Positions 37,082 to 44,928 of a DNA stretch of 64,000 nt are shown piece after piece. Position 1 is the first letter of the stretch; each line of letters starts with the position of its first letter. Below the pieces are notes generated by a model that worked only from the letters and a program-made list of their open reading frames with translations, searched no databases and was not told the origin of the DNA. The DNA is taken from the NCBI RefSeq assembly GCF_029223865.1, contig NZ_CP119520.1:7130001-7194000 (forward strand). The letters run 5' to 3'. This stretch comes from Telluria mixta (GTDB lineage Bacteria > Pseudomonadota > Gammaproteobacteria > Burkholderiales > Burkholderiaceae_D). The translations under genes were made by a program, and so were the position numbers.

Positions 37082-39931
37082 ATGCATAGGGATCACTGGA
37101 TGTCGCGTCGCCGACTGCCGTTTTCGCTCACGCTCGCAGCGGGCCTCACGCTGGCCGGCGGTCTCGCCGCAACCGCTGTGCTGACGGTCGCCGTCAGCCG
37201 TCTCGAATACGACAACAAGGCGCTGGCCTTCGAACAGGGCACCGGTGTGCGCGTGGCCGCCCTGCGCCAGGGCATGGACGATGCCGTCGAAGTCCTGAAC
37301 GTCACCAACCAGCTGTTTACGACCGTCCAGCCGGTCACGCGCGCGCAATTCCACGATTTCACGACCCCGCTGCTGCAGCGTAATCCGTACATCCGCGCCT
37401 TCAATTTCCACCGCGTCGTGGAGGGCAACGAGCGCGCCGCCGTCGAGGCGGAATTGCGCCAGTTCCAGCCGGACCTCGTCCTGCGCGAGATGCAGGACGG
37501 CAAACGGGTGCCGGCACCGAAGCGCCCGCGCTACAACGTGGTCGACTATCTCGAACCGATGCAGGGCAACGAGGCAGCCCTCGGCCTGAACGTCAGCGAA
37601 TACCAGCAGGTGACCGAAGCCCTCGCGCGCGCCCAGGCAAGCGGCCGCGCCGCGCTCACGGGCCTGCTGCGCATCGCCCAGGCACCCGGCGCGCCCAGCT
37701 TCGAAGTGCTGATGCCCGTCTACGCCCAGGGCGGCAAGCTGCTGGGCGATACGGCCGCCGTGATCTACGTGCCGACGCTCGTCAAGGCGGCACTCGCCCG
37801 CGCCGGCCTGCTCGACGACCACAGCATCCAGCTCCGTTTTTACGCGGGCGGCCGCGCCGATCCGGCACACCTCGTCTACGCGAGCCGCGACGGCGTCGCG
37901 ACCGAGTCCCCCATGGCGCTGCTGGCGGCCGGGTACACGGGACGGTCCCTGACGACGTTCACCGTCGGCGGGCAGTCGTGGTCCGTGGAAGCCATCGCCA
38001 CGCCCAACCCGTGGCTGGCCGACCACCTCGGCTCGACCCTGCTGCTGGTCGGCGGCGTGCTGTCGACCCTGCTCCTGTGCGCCTTCGTGCAGGCGGCCGG
38101 CGAGCGCGCGCGCAAGGTGCAGGAACTGGTGCGCGAGCGCACCGCCGACCTGAAGCTCACGAACCAGCGCCTGATCGACGACGTCATCGCGCGCAAGCGC
38201 ACCGAGAAGGCCCTGCAGGAAAGCGAGCAGCGCTTCCGCCAGCTGGTCGCGATGTCGTCCGACTGGTACTGGGAACAGGACGAGGAATTCCGCTTCACGC
38301 ACGTGACCGGCGACTTCACGGAAAAATCCGGCATCGCCACCGAGCGCGTGCTGGGCCGGCGCCGCTGGGACTACGTGCCCGCGCTGACGGACACGGAGCT
38401 GGGCCGCGACCACATCGCCACCCTGGAAGCGCACGACCCGTTCCGCAACCTCGAATACCGCGTCGTCGACGACAACGGCGAGGAGCGCTGGTTCTGCATC
38501 AACGGCCAGCCGACGTTCGACGAGACGGGCCGCTTCACCGGCTACCGCGGCACCGGCAGCGACATCACGGCGCGCAAGGTCACCGAGCAGCGCGTGCACC
38601 ACGTGGCCCAGCACGACGTGCTGACGGGCCTGCCCAACCGCTCGCTGCTGCAGGACCGCCTGGGCCAGGCCGTCGCCTACGCCACCCGCAGCGGCCACCA
38701 GGTCTGGGTGATGCTGATCGACCTGGACCGCTTCAAGTTCGTCAATGACAGCATGGGCCACAAGGCCGGCGACGTCCTCCTGATGACGGTCGCGGCGCGC
38801 CTGCGCTCGTCGCTGCGCGATACCGACACCGTGGCGCGCCTGTCCGGCGACGAATTCGTCGTGATCCTGTCCGAACACACCGACCAGCCGCTCACCGCGG
38901 ATATCGTGCAGCGCGTCATGGATTCCGTCGCGCAGCCCGTCATCCTGGGCACCAAGGAATTCTTCGTCACGTGCAGCATCGGTGTGGCCGCCTTCCCGAG
39001 CGACGGCACCCCGGCCGACAACCTGATCGAGCACGCGGACATCGCCATGTACCGCGCCAAGAAACTGGGCCGCAACAACTTCCAGTTCTACACACCGGCC
39101 ATGAACGAGGAATCGCTGGAGCGCGTGCGCATCGAAAGCGCGCTGCGCAACGCCCTCGAACGCAACGAATTCGTGCTGCACTACCAGCCGCAGGTCGACC
39201 TGCAGACGGGCCGCATCGTCGGCATGGAAGCGCTGATCCGCTGGAAGCATCCGGAACTGGGCATGGTGCCGCCGGGGCGCTTCGTCGGCATCGCCGAGGA
39301 CACGGGCCTGATCGTGCCGATCGGCGCCTGGGTGATGCGCACCGCGTGCGCCCAGAACAAGGCGTGGCAGGATGCGGGCCTGGGCAAGCTGCGCGTGGCC
39401 GTGAACCTGTCGGCACGCCAGTTCAGCGCGGCCGACCTGCTGCCGGGCATCGAAGCCGTACTCAACGACACGGGCCTGGATCCGTCCTGCCTCGAGCTGG
39501 AGCTGACGGAAAGCCTGTTCATGAGCGACGTCACGCCGGCCGTGGAGTTGCTGCATCGCATGAAATCGCTGGGCGTGAACCTGTCGATCGACGATTTCGG
39601 CACGGGGTATTCGAGCTTCTCGTACCTGTCGCGCTTCCCGATCGACGTACTGAAGATCGACCGTTCGTTCGTCAACGACATCACGCACGACGCCAACGAC
39701 GCCGCCATCGTCGCCTCGATCATCGCGCTGGCGCACAACCTGCGCCTGTCCGTGATCGCCGAAGGTGTGGAGACGGCCGAACAGCTCGATTACCTGCGCC
39801 ACCAGGGCTGCGACGAAATGCAGGGATACTATTTCTCGAAGCCGCTCCCGGCCCATGAATTCGAGCAATTGCTGCGTCAGCGACGCGGCCTGACGACCCC
39901 GGAAGACGAGCCGCAGACGGCCGTCGCCTGA
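37082..39931 (+). CDS. CHASE-PAS-GGDEF-EAL c-di-GMP enzyme
   Basis: The 949-residue inner-membrane protein has an N-terminal helix (about 12-37), a periplasmic CHASE domain (FDFTTPLLQRNP-like region to about 290), a second helix (about 315-340) and a coiled coil. A PAS domain, then GGDEF (ARLSGDEFVVILSE, intact in SGDEF form) and EAL (MEALIRWKHPELG; LELTESLFM; IDDFGTGYSSFSYL; AEGVET) domains follow. Both catalytic signatures look intact, so synthesis and breakdown of c-di-GMP are both possible. The start is at 37082, or six codons later at 37100. Confidence 0.93.
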   Translation: MHRDHWMSRRRLPFSLTLAAGLTLAGGLAATAVLTVAVSRLEYDNKALAFEQGTGVRVAALRQGMDDAVEVLNVTNQLFTTVQPVTRAQFHDFTTPLLQRNPYIRAFNFHRVVEGNERAAVEAELRQFQPDLVLREMQDGKRVPAPKRPRYNVVDYLEPMQGNEAALGLNVSEYQQVTEALARAQASGRAALTGLLRIAQAPGAPSFEVLMPVYAQGGKLLGDTAAVIYVPTLVKAALARAGLLDDHSIQLRFYAGGRADPAHLVYASRDGVATESPMALLAAGYTGRSLTTFTVGGQSWSVEAIATPNPWLADHLGSTLLLVGGVLSTLLLCAFVQAAGERARKVQELVRERTADLKLTNQRLIDDVIARKRTEKALQESEQRFRQLVAMSSDWYWEQDEEFRFTHVTGDFTEKSGIATERVLGRRRWDYVPALTDTELGRDHIATLEAHDPFRNLEYRVVDDNGEERWFCINGQPTFDETGRFTGYRGTGSDITARKVTEQRVHHVAQHDVLTGLPNRSLLQDRLGQAVAYATRSGHQVWVMLIDLDRFKFVNDSMGHKAGDVLLMTVAARLRSSLRDTDTVARLSGDEFVVILSEHTDQPLTADIVQRVMDSVAQPVILGTKEFFVTCSIGVAAFPSDGTPADNLIEHADIAMYRAKKLGRNNFQFYTPAMNEESLERVRIESALRNALERNEFVLHYQPQVDLQTGRIVGMEALIRWKHPELGMVPPGRFVGIAEDTGLIVPIGAWVMRTACAQNKAWQDAGLGKLRVAVNLSARQFSAADLLPGIEAVLNDTGLDPSCLELELTESLFMSDVTPAVELLHRMKSLGVNLSIDDFGTGYSSFSYLSRFPIDVLKIDRSFVNDITHDANDAAIVASIIALAHNLRLSVIAEGVETAEQLDYLRHQGCDEMQGYYFSKPLPAHEFEQLLRQRRGLTTPEDEPQTAVA

Positions 39932-40058
39932 AGAAATCTCGAATCCGCTTTAAGTTTGGATGACAAGTGCGATATTTCGTGCAATTTCCTGTGGCTTAAT
40001 CAATATCGTTCTCATACAATACTCCGTGACTCTTTAGCAATACACTCACCGAGCATTG

Positions 40059-40280
40059 ATGATGATGATGACTGAACTGAATATCGACACCGCCGCGGCC
40101 ACCCTGGCGGAACGCAGGCCGCGCACCGACATGCGCACGCGCGACCTCGTCAACCAGGCCGTCGCGTCCGTTCCCACGCTGGGACTGCAGCGCGCCGCGG
40201 AATTCCTCGCGGCGATGGGCGTGCCGGCGGAGATCGCGGTGCGGGCGCTGGTGTACCCGAACCGCCGCCGCACCAATTAA
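40059..40280 (+). CDS. Small hypothetical protein with four consecutive start codons
   Basis: The product has about 70 residues. TTG and then four in-frame ATG codons occur at 40056-40070, so the true start is uncertain. No strong ribosome site is seen. The body (DMRTRDLVNQAVASVPTLGL, then QRAAEFLAAMGVPAEIAVRA) is helical, soluble and shows good codon bias, so it is probably real. It is convergent with the next gene. I recognise no family. Confidence 0.6.
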   Translation: MMMMTELNIDTAAATLAERRPRTDMRTRDLVNQAVASVPTLGLQRAAEFLAAMGVPAEIAVRALVYPNRRRTN

Positions 40281-40299
40281 CCGGCCGTAGCCGGACGAC

Positions 40300-40662
40300 T
40301 CACCCCTGCGCGGCGATGTCCGCCAGGGATTCACGTCCCCGCGCCGTCAGTTCGAACCCGCCTTCGGCCCGCGCCGCGATATGCGACTTGCGGCTGAGGA
40401 ACTGGACGACGTCGTCATCCACACTCGCCGCCGGATCCGCCTCGATCGCCCGCAACGCCTCCACGCAGCGGCGCAGGAACAGCAGTTCGGTCCCCTGCGC
40501 CGTCAGCGCCAGGCTTCCGTTCTTCCCATACTGGATCAGTTTCAGGCCCGACAGCCGCTTCGCGTTGCGCCCGACACAGGCATTGACGCGGTCGGTCTTC
40601 GCGCCGCGCCGGATGAATTCGAGCGCGTCGTATTCGTCGCCCGTCAGTTTTAGATTCTTCAT
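40300..40662 (-). CDS. Hypothetical protein, possibly winged-helix
   Basis: The product has 120 residues. The ATG at 40662 is preceded by GGAAAG. The sequence begins KNLKLTGDEYDALEFIRRGA and contains RLSGLKLIQYGKNGSLALTA and FELTARGRESLADIAAQG. The repeated L-x-L-T-x-x-G pattern is typical of winged-helix wings in MarR-like folds, but no clear family match can be made. A DNA-binding role is a guess. Confidence 0.65.
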   Translation of the reverse strand: MKNLKLTGDEYDALEFIRRGAKTDRVNACVGRNAKRLSGLKLIQYGKNGSLALTAQGTELLFLRRCVEALRAIEADPAASVDDDVVQFLSRKSHIAARAEGGFELTARGRESLADIAAQG

Positions 40663-40731
40663 TACCACTTTCCAAGAGAACAAGCCCGCCATGGTAACGG
40701 CGGCGGGCCCTCTCGGCAACCTGTCAGGCCG

Positions 40732-40869
40732 TCAGCGCAACGCCCGCACGGCAGCCCAGACGATGCCGGCCCCCGCGAGGACGCCCAACGCCACGGCCGC
40801 GTGCATCTTGTGCGAGCCCAGCAGCGGGCCGCGGCCCAGCGGGATCTTGTTGTACAGGGTGGTGCTCAT
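40732..40869 (-). CDS. 45-residue single-helix membrane protein
   Basis: An excellent ribosome site (GGAGGAGAG) precedes the ATG at 40869. The 45 residues are STTLYNKIPLGRGPLLGSHK, then MHAAVALGVLAGAGIVWAAV and RALR. A hydrophobic helix covers about residues 23-42 with a basic C-terminal end. Small proteins of this type are easily missed. No function can be given. Confidence 0.7.
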   Translation of the reverse strand: MSTTLYNKIPLGRGPLLGSHKMHAAVALGVLAGAGIVWAAVRALR

Positions 40870-41028
40870 GCTTCTCTCCTCCGAAAGTCGTTGGCCTCAG
40901 GCCTATTATTAAAAAGTTCCTAAAAGACATATGTGCGCCAGCGTACACAAGTGGCGATCCTATTGCGCGCCGGGACCCGACATGGACTGTTAGTATCGCG
41001 CCAACACGACAACGCAATGGAGCACACC

Positions 41029-41235
41029 ATGAGAACCGACATTCCGAAACCGGATCCGGGCGCCGACGCCCCGCCCAACATGCACGAAGCGGACATCGGC
41101 AGCGGAGAACGCTCGCCCGGCCAGCACGAAACGGACGAGATGATCCGCGACATCCCGAAGCGCGGCAGCAACGACGGCAACAAGCAGGACGCCGCCAAGA
41201 GCGGCAACCAGCAATCCACGCCTAACAAGACCTGA
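41029..41235 (+). CDS. Small disordered hydrophilic protein
   Basis: The product has 68 residues. GGAG sits six bases before the ATG at 41029. The sequence is almost devoid of hydrophobic residues (DIPKPDPGADAPPNMHEADI; RGSNDGNKQDAAKSGNQQST), so it should be unfolded. Such proteins are often stress-induced in this group. It is followed by a strong bidirectional terminator. Confidence 0.6.
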   Translation: MRTDIPKPDPGADAPPNMHEADIGSGERSPGQHETDEMIRDIPKRGSNDGNKQDAAKSGNQQSTPNKT

Positions 41236-41261
41236 ACCTCGGGCCTGAACCTCGTGACAAA

Positions 41262-41292
41262 GGATGGGGCGACACGACGGTCCGCCCCATCC
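41262..41292. terminator. Strong hairpin between convergent small genes
   Basis: GGATGGGGCG (41262-41271) pairs perfectly with CGCCCCATCC (41283-41292) around an 11-base loop, with a pyrimidine-rich tail (TCTTCCCTTC). Just upstream CCTGAACCTCG is tandemly repeated. Confidence 0.75.
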
Positions 41293-41308
41293 TCTTCCCT
41301 TCACATCC

Positions 41309-41494
41309 TCACGCCGCCTTGATGGGCGGTTCCGGCGCGTCCGGCTCCTTCACCGGTGCGCGCGCCGGCGCCGGCACGTCATCCGGATCGGGCCGGGGCT
41401 GCGGCGGCGGCAGCTCCGGGTCTTGTGTCGTGGGATCCGGCGTGGAATGTGCCCGTTTCTGGTCCTGTCCCTGGGCCTGTTCCGGCAAACTCAT
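41309..41494 (-). CDS. Small proline-rich disordered protein
   Basis: The product has 61 residues with GGAG seven bases before the ATG at 41494. It is dominated by Pro, Asp, Glu and Ala (PDPTTQDPELPPPQPRPDPD) with no hydrophobic core. It lies 22 bases after the stop of another small hydrophilic gene, so the two form a unit. I recognise no family. Confidence 0.6.
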   Translation of the reverse strand: MSLPEQAQGQDQKRAHSTPDPTTQDPELPPPQPRPDPDDVPAPARAPVKEPDAPEPPIKAA

Positions 41495-41516
41495 CGGTTT
41501 TCTCCGGCGAACGGGC

Positions 41517-41696
41517 TCAGCGGCCCTCTTTCTGCTTGGCCCCGCCGCCGGCGCCCTTGCCCTTGCCGGCCTTCACGGTCGACATGTGGTCGTGGCTGCT
41601 TTTCTCCTTGACGCCCGCCTTCTGTTTCTGGACGTCTTCCTCGGACTGGTTACCCGACTGCTTGTTCTGGCTACCGGTGGATTTCGATTGGGTCAT
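41517..41696 (-). CDS. 59-residue Lys/Gly/Ser-rich protein
   Basis: AAGGAGA lies five bases before the ATG at 41696. The sequence TQSKSTGSQNKQSGNQSEED, VQKQKAGVKEKSSHDHMSTV and KAGKGKGAGGGAKQKEGR is fully hydrophilic with a basic C-terminal tail that could bind nucleic acid. It resembles general-stress KGG-type proteins only in composition. It is the first gene of a pair with 41309-41494. Confidence 0.62.
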   Translation of the reverse strand: MTQSKSTGSQNKQSGNQSEEDVQKQKAGVKEKSSHDHMSTVKAGKGKGAGGGAKQKEGR

Positions 41697-41803
41697 GATG
41701 ATCTCCTTATGGTTGCGGTTGACGTTGTGTGCAGCCTAGCATGGAAGATCGCGGCGGGTTTTCAATCGTGCGGGCCGCATTCACTCTTGCTATAGTCGAG
41801 CCC

Positions 41804-42700
41804 ATGACTCGCCTCGCCACCCTCGCGCTCACTCTCGCCATGACCTCTACCGTGCACGCCGCCCCGATGACCCTGGACGACTACCTGGCCCTGTCCGGCC
41901 CCGCGCCCGCCGCCACCCTGCGCTACGGCGCCGCACCGTCGCAGTACGCCGAACTGTTCCTGCCGTCCGGCACGGGACCGTTCCCCGTGGCCATGCTCGT
42001 GCACGGCGGCTGCTGGACGAAGAAATTCGGCGGCATCACGCAGCTGCGCAACGTGGCGGGTGCCCTCGCCGCACGCGGCATCGCCGTGTGGAACGTGGAA
42101 TACCGCCGCGTCGACGAGACCGGCGGCGGCTACCCCGGCACCTACCAGGACATGAACGCGGCCCTCGACCTGCTCGCGCGCACGGCCAGGGAGCACCCGC
42201 TCGACCTCGGCCGCCTCGTGGCCGTCGGGCACTCGGCCGGCGGCCAGCTCGTGCAATGGCTGGCGGCACGGCCCCGCATCCCCGCAACGAGCCCGCTGTA
42301 CCGCAAGGATATCGTGCCCGTGCGCCAGGTCGTCAGCCTGGGCGGCCTGGCCGACCTGCGGCGCGAGGCGGCCCTGCTGAAAACCAGTTGCGGCCGCGAG
42401 ATCGTGGAACTGGCCGGCACACCCAGCACCGACCGGCCGGACGTCTTTTCCGACACGAACGCGGGCGACCTGATGCCGAACGGCAGCCGCACGATCCTGG
42501 TCACCGGCGAGCTGGACACGGTCTCGCCCCCGCGCGTCGCGCACGATTTCGCCGCCCGCGCCCGTGCAGCCGGCGACAGCGCGGAGGTCGTGATCCTACC
42601 GGGCGCCAGCCATTACGACGAGGTGGCGGCGACGTCGCCGGCGTGGCCGCGCGTGCTGCGCGCGATCGAAGCGGCGCTGGGTTTATCGGACGCGCGCTGA
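41804..42700 (+). CDS. Secreted alpha/beta hydrolase (esterase-like)
   Basis: The 298-residue protein has a signal peptide (about 21 residues, ending TVHAAP). The oxyanion motif is HGGCW near residue 65, the nucleophile elbow is VGHSAGGQ, and a C-terminal GASHYDE supplies the His. HGG-type hydrolases of this size act on small carboxyl esters or act as kynurenine-formamidase-like enzymes. The signal peptide favours a secreted esterase, perhaps for acylated glycans. The start at 41804 is set by the signal peptide. Confidence 0.82.
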   Translation: MTRLATLALTLAMTSTVHAAPMTLDDYLALSGPAPAATLRYGAAPSQYAELFLPSGTGPFPVAMLVHGGCWTKKFGGITQLRNVAGALAARGIAVWNVEYRRVDETGGGYPGTYQDMNAALDLLARTAREHPLDLGRLVAVGHSAGGQLVQWLAARPRIPATSPLYRKDIVPVRQVVSLGGLADLRREAALLKTSCGREIVELAGTPSTDRPDVFSDTNAGDLMPNGSRTILVTGELDTVSPPRVAHDFAARARAAGDSAEVVILPGASHYDEVAATSPAWPRVLRAIEAALGLSDAR

Positions 42701-42706
42701 CGCGGT

Positions 42707-43006
42707 TCAGTCGGGAAAGACGACCTTTTTCGCGAGCCGCTGGTCGACCACGAGGTCTTCCAACGCGACGGCGACGCACGGCAGGATATACCCCTCGCGC
42801 TTTTCGTCGAGGGACAAGCCTGGCCATTCCACGAGATAGCGCACCTTGCCGCCCGCGAGCCGGCAGATGCACGTGCGGCACGTGCCGTTGCGGCAGGAGC
42901 TGGGCAGGTCGATGCCGGCCCGTTCGGCGGCGTGCAGCACCGTCGTCTCCGTATCGGTGTCGAAGGACCAGCCGGACGGCTGCAGGGTGATGGTCAACGT
43001 GGTCAT
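42707..43006 (-). CDS. 2Fe-2S plant-type ferredoxin-like protein
   Basis: The 99-residue protein has the cluster ligands C38, C43, C46 and C77 in SSCRNGTCRTCICR and ILPCVAV. The fold is that of plant/adrenodoxin-like ferredoxins. The ATG at 43006 gives the normal start (TTLTITLQPSGWSF). It would pass single electrons to an oxygenase or reductase encoded elsewhere. It is convergent with the esterase gene, 6 bases apart. Confidence 0.88.
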   Translation of the reverse strand: MTTLTITLQPSGWSFDTDTETTVLHAAERAGIDLPSSCRNGTCRTCICRLAGGKVRYLVEWPGLSLDEKREGYILPCVAVALEDLVVDQRLAKKVVFPD

Positions 43007-43111
43007 GCGGCGGATTGTACCGCCGACCCTGCCATGGTGGGTTCGTTCCCGCACAGAGTCCTGTCTTGCACGGCACTAACCTGAAGCCAACGCATCTTCA
43101 GGCAGGACACC

Positions 43112-44125
43112 ATGTTGAAAACGACCCGCATCCCCCTCTTGATCGCCCTGCTGGCCGGCCTCGCCGGTCCGGTGGGCGCCGCGCAACCGCAGGCGCAGCC
43201 GGCCGCACGTCCGAACGCGGCGGCACCGCCGCAAGCAGCGGCGCCGGCCGCGCAGCACGCCCCTGCTACCACGCAGGCCGCCGAATCCGAGCGGCTGCTG
43301 CGCGCGCAGGTGCTGCTGGACCGCGCCCACTTCTCGCCCGGCGAAATCGACGGCGCCTACGGTTCCAACATGCGCCAGGCGCTGGCCGGCTTCCAGAAGG
43401 CGCGCGGCCTGGATCCGACCGGCAAGCTCGACGACGCCACCTGGAACGCGCTGAACACCGATCCAACGCCGACCCTGCTGACGTACACGCTGGCCGACAC
43501 CGACGTCGCGGGCCCGTTCCAGCGCGTGCCGGACGACATGATGGAAAAAGCCAAGCTGCCCACGCTCGGCTATGCCACGCCGGCGGAAGGCCTCGGCGAA
43601 AAATTCCACGCCAGCCCGGCGCTGCTGGAAAAGCTCAACCCCGGCAAGGACCTGGGCCGCGCGGGCGAGCAGATCGTCGTCCCGAACGTCATCGGCACCC
43701 CGGCGCTGACGCCGGCCGCGCGCGTCGTCGTGTCGAAGGAGGCCCGCATCCTGCAGTTGCAGGACGCCGGAGGCACCGTGCTGGCCCAGTATCCCGTGTC
43801 GAGCGGCAGCGACCACGATCCTCTGCCGATCGGCAACTGGAAGATCGAAGGCGTGCACCGCAACCCCACGTACCACTACAACCCGAAACTGTTCTGGGAC
43901 GCGAAGCCGGGCGACAAGAAGACGACGGTCGCGGCGGGCCCCAACAACCCGGTCGGCGTCGTGTGGATCGACCTGACCAAGCCGCACTACGGCATCCACG
44001 GCACGCCGGTGCCGGCCTCGGTGGGCAAGAGCGAATCGCATGGCTGCATCCGCCTGACGAACTGGAGCGCGTCGGAAGTGGCGGGCCTCGTCCAGGCGGG
44101 CACGGAGGTCGTGCTGCAGGATTAA
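43112..44125 (+). CDS. L,D-transpeptidase (YkuD) with peptidoglycan-binding domain
   Basis: The 337-residue protein has a signal peptide ([14 protein letters not shown]), then an Ala/Pro linker. A PG_binding_1 domain follows (about 60-115: [20 protein letters not shown]). The YkuD domain has the motif [20 protein letters not shown] with catalytic C312. It forms 3-3 crosslinks in peptidoglycan or attaches proteins to it. It is followed 24 bases later by an M23 peptidase gene on the same strand, so the two probably remodel the wall together. Confidence 0.92.
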   Translation: MLKTTRIPLLIALLAGLAGPVGAAQPQAQPAARPNAAAPPQAAAPAAQHAPATTQAAESERLLRAQVLLDRAHFSPGEIDGAYGSNMRQALAGFQKARGLDPTGKLDDATWNALNTDPTPTLLTYTLADTDVAGPFQRVPDDMMEKAKLPTLGYATPAEGLGEKFHASPALLEKLNPGKDLGRAGEQIVVPNVIGTPALTPAARVVVSKEARILQLQDAGGTVLAQYPVSSGSDHDPLPIGNWKIEGVHRNPTYHYNPKLFWDAKPGDKKTTVAAGPNNPVGVVWIDLTKPHYGIHGTPVPASVGKSESHGCIRLTNWSASEVAGLVQAGTEVVLQD

Positions 44126-44149
44126 GACACCAAGAAAAAGGAGACGGCG

Positions 44150-44860
44150 ATGAGATGGTTGATGACCTTCCTGCTCGGCGTGCTGGTGGGCGCCGGCGGT
44201 CTGTTCGTCTGGCTGCGCCAGATGCCCCACGACCCCGCGACTGCACCGGCCGTGGCCACGAACACGGGCGCCCTGCCCGCACCGCCGCCGCCATCGAACG
44301 GCATCGACGGCAAGCTGCCGCCGGCGCCGCAGGTGATGCCCGACCTCACGGAACTCGACCTGCCGCTGCGTCCCGCCGCGTCGGACACGCCGGCCGCCGC
44401 ATCGGGCACGGCACCCGCACCTTCCGTCCCGCCGGGCAAGCTGCTGGTGCCGGTCGACGGCATGCCGTTCTCCAAGCTCACCGACATGTACGACCAGCCG
44501 CGCGGCACCGAACGCCACCATGAAGCGCTCGACATCATGGCGCCGAAGGGGACAAAAGTGGTGGCGGTGGCGGACGGCAAGATCGCGAAGCTATTCACGA
44601 GCAAGCCGGGCGGGCTGACGGTCTACCAGTTCGATCCGACCGAAAAATATGCCTATTACTATGCGCACCTGGACCGCTATGCGGACGGCCTGCAGGAAGG
44701 CGCGCAGGTCAAGCGCGGCGACCTGATCGGCTATGTGGGCGCGACCGGCAATGCCGATCCGAACGCGCCGCACCTGCACTTCGCCGTGTTCGAGCTGACG
44801 CCCGAAAAGCAGTGGTGGAAAGGGACGCCTGTGAATCCATATCCGTTGCTGCAACCCTGA
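44150..44860 (+). CDS. M23 (LytM-like) metallopeptidase
   Basis: The 236-residue protein has an N-terminal helix (about 4-22) that may stay as an anchor, a Pro/Ala linker, then an M23 domain with zinc ligands in ERHHEALDIMAPKGT and HLHFAVFE. GDLIGYVGATGNA is typical of the fold. It should cleave peptidoglycan crossbridges or act as an amidase activator. AAGGAG precedes the ATG. It is grouped with the upstream L,D-transpeptidase. Confidence 0.9.
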   Translation: MRWLMTFLLGVLVGAGGLFVWLRQMPHDPATAPAVATNTGALPAPPPPSNGIDGKLPPAPQVMPDLTELDLPLRPAASDTPAAASGTAPAPSVPPGKLLVPVDGMPFSKLTDMYDQPRGTERHHEALDIMAPKGTKVVAVADGKIAKLFTSKPGGLTVYQFDPTEKYAYYYAHLDRYADGLQEGAQVKRGDLIGYVGATGNADPNAPHLHFAVFELTPEKQWWKGTPVNPYPLLQP

Positions 44861-44878
44861 AGTTTTGCTTTTCGGCTC

Positions 44879-44925
44879 CTCCTCAGCCATTGCGCTAATA
44901 TTGAACAAAAACGCTGGCTGAGGAG
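44879..44925 (+). promoter_or_regulatory. Inverted repeat covering the ribosome site of the GH36 gene
   Basis: CTCCTCAGCC (44879-44888) is a perfect 10-bp inverted match to GGCTGAGGAG (44916-44925), which contains the Shine-Dalgarno sequence of the GH36 gene. TAATAT (44896-44901) in the loop could be a -10. The dyad could be an RNA switch hiding the SD in read-through mRNA, or a DNA operator. Confidence 0.6.
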
Positions 44926-44928
44926 ACT

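Noticed and set aside
37073..39868. Long minus-strand open frame opposite the GGDEF-EAL gene
   Set aside because: The same GC-skew shadow. All domain signatures lie on the plus strand.
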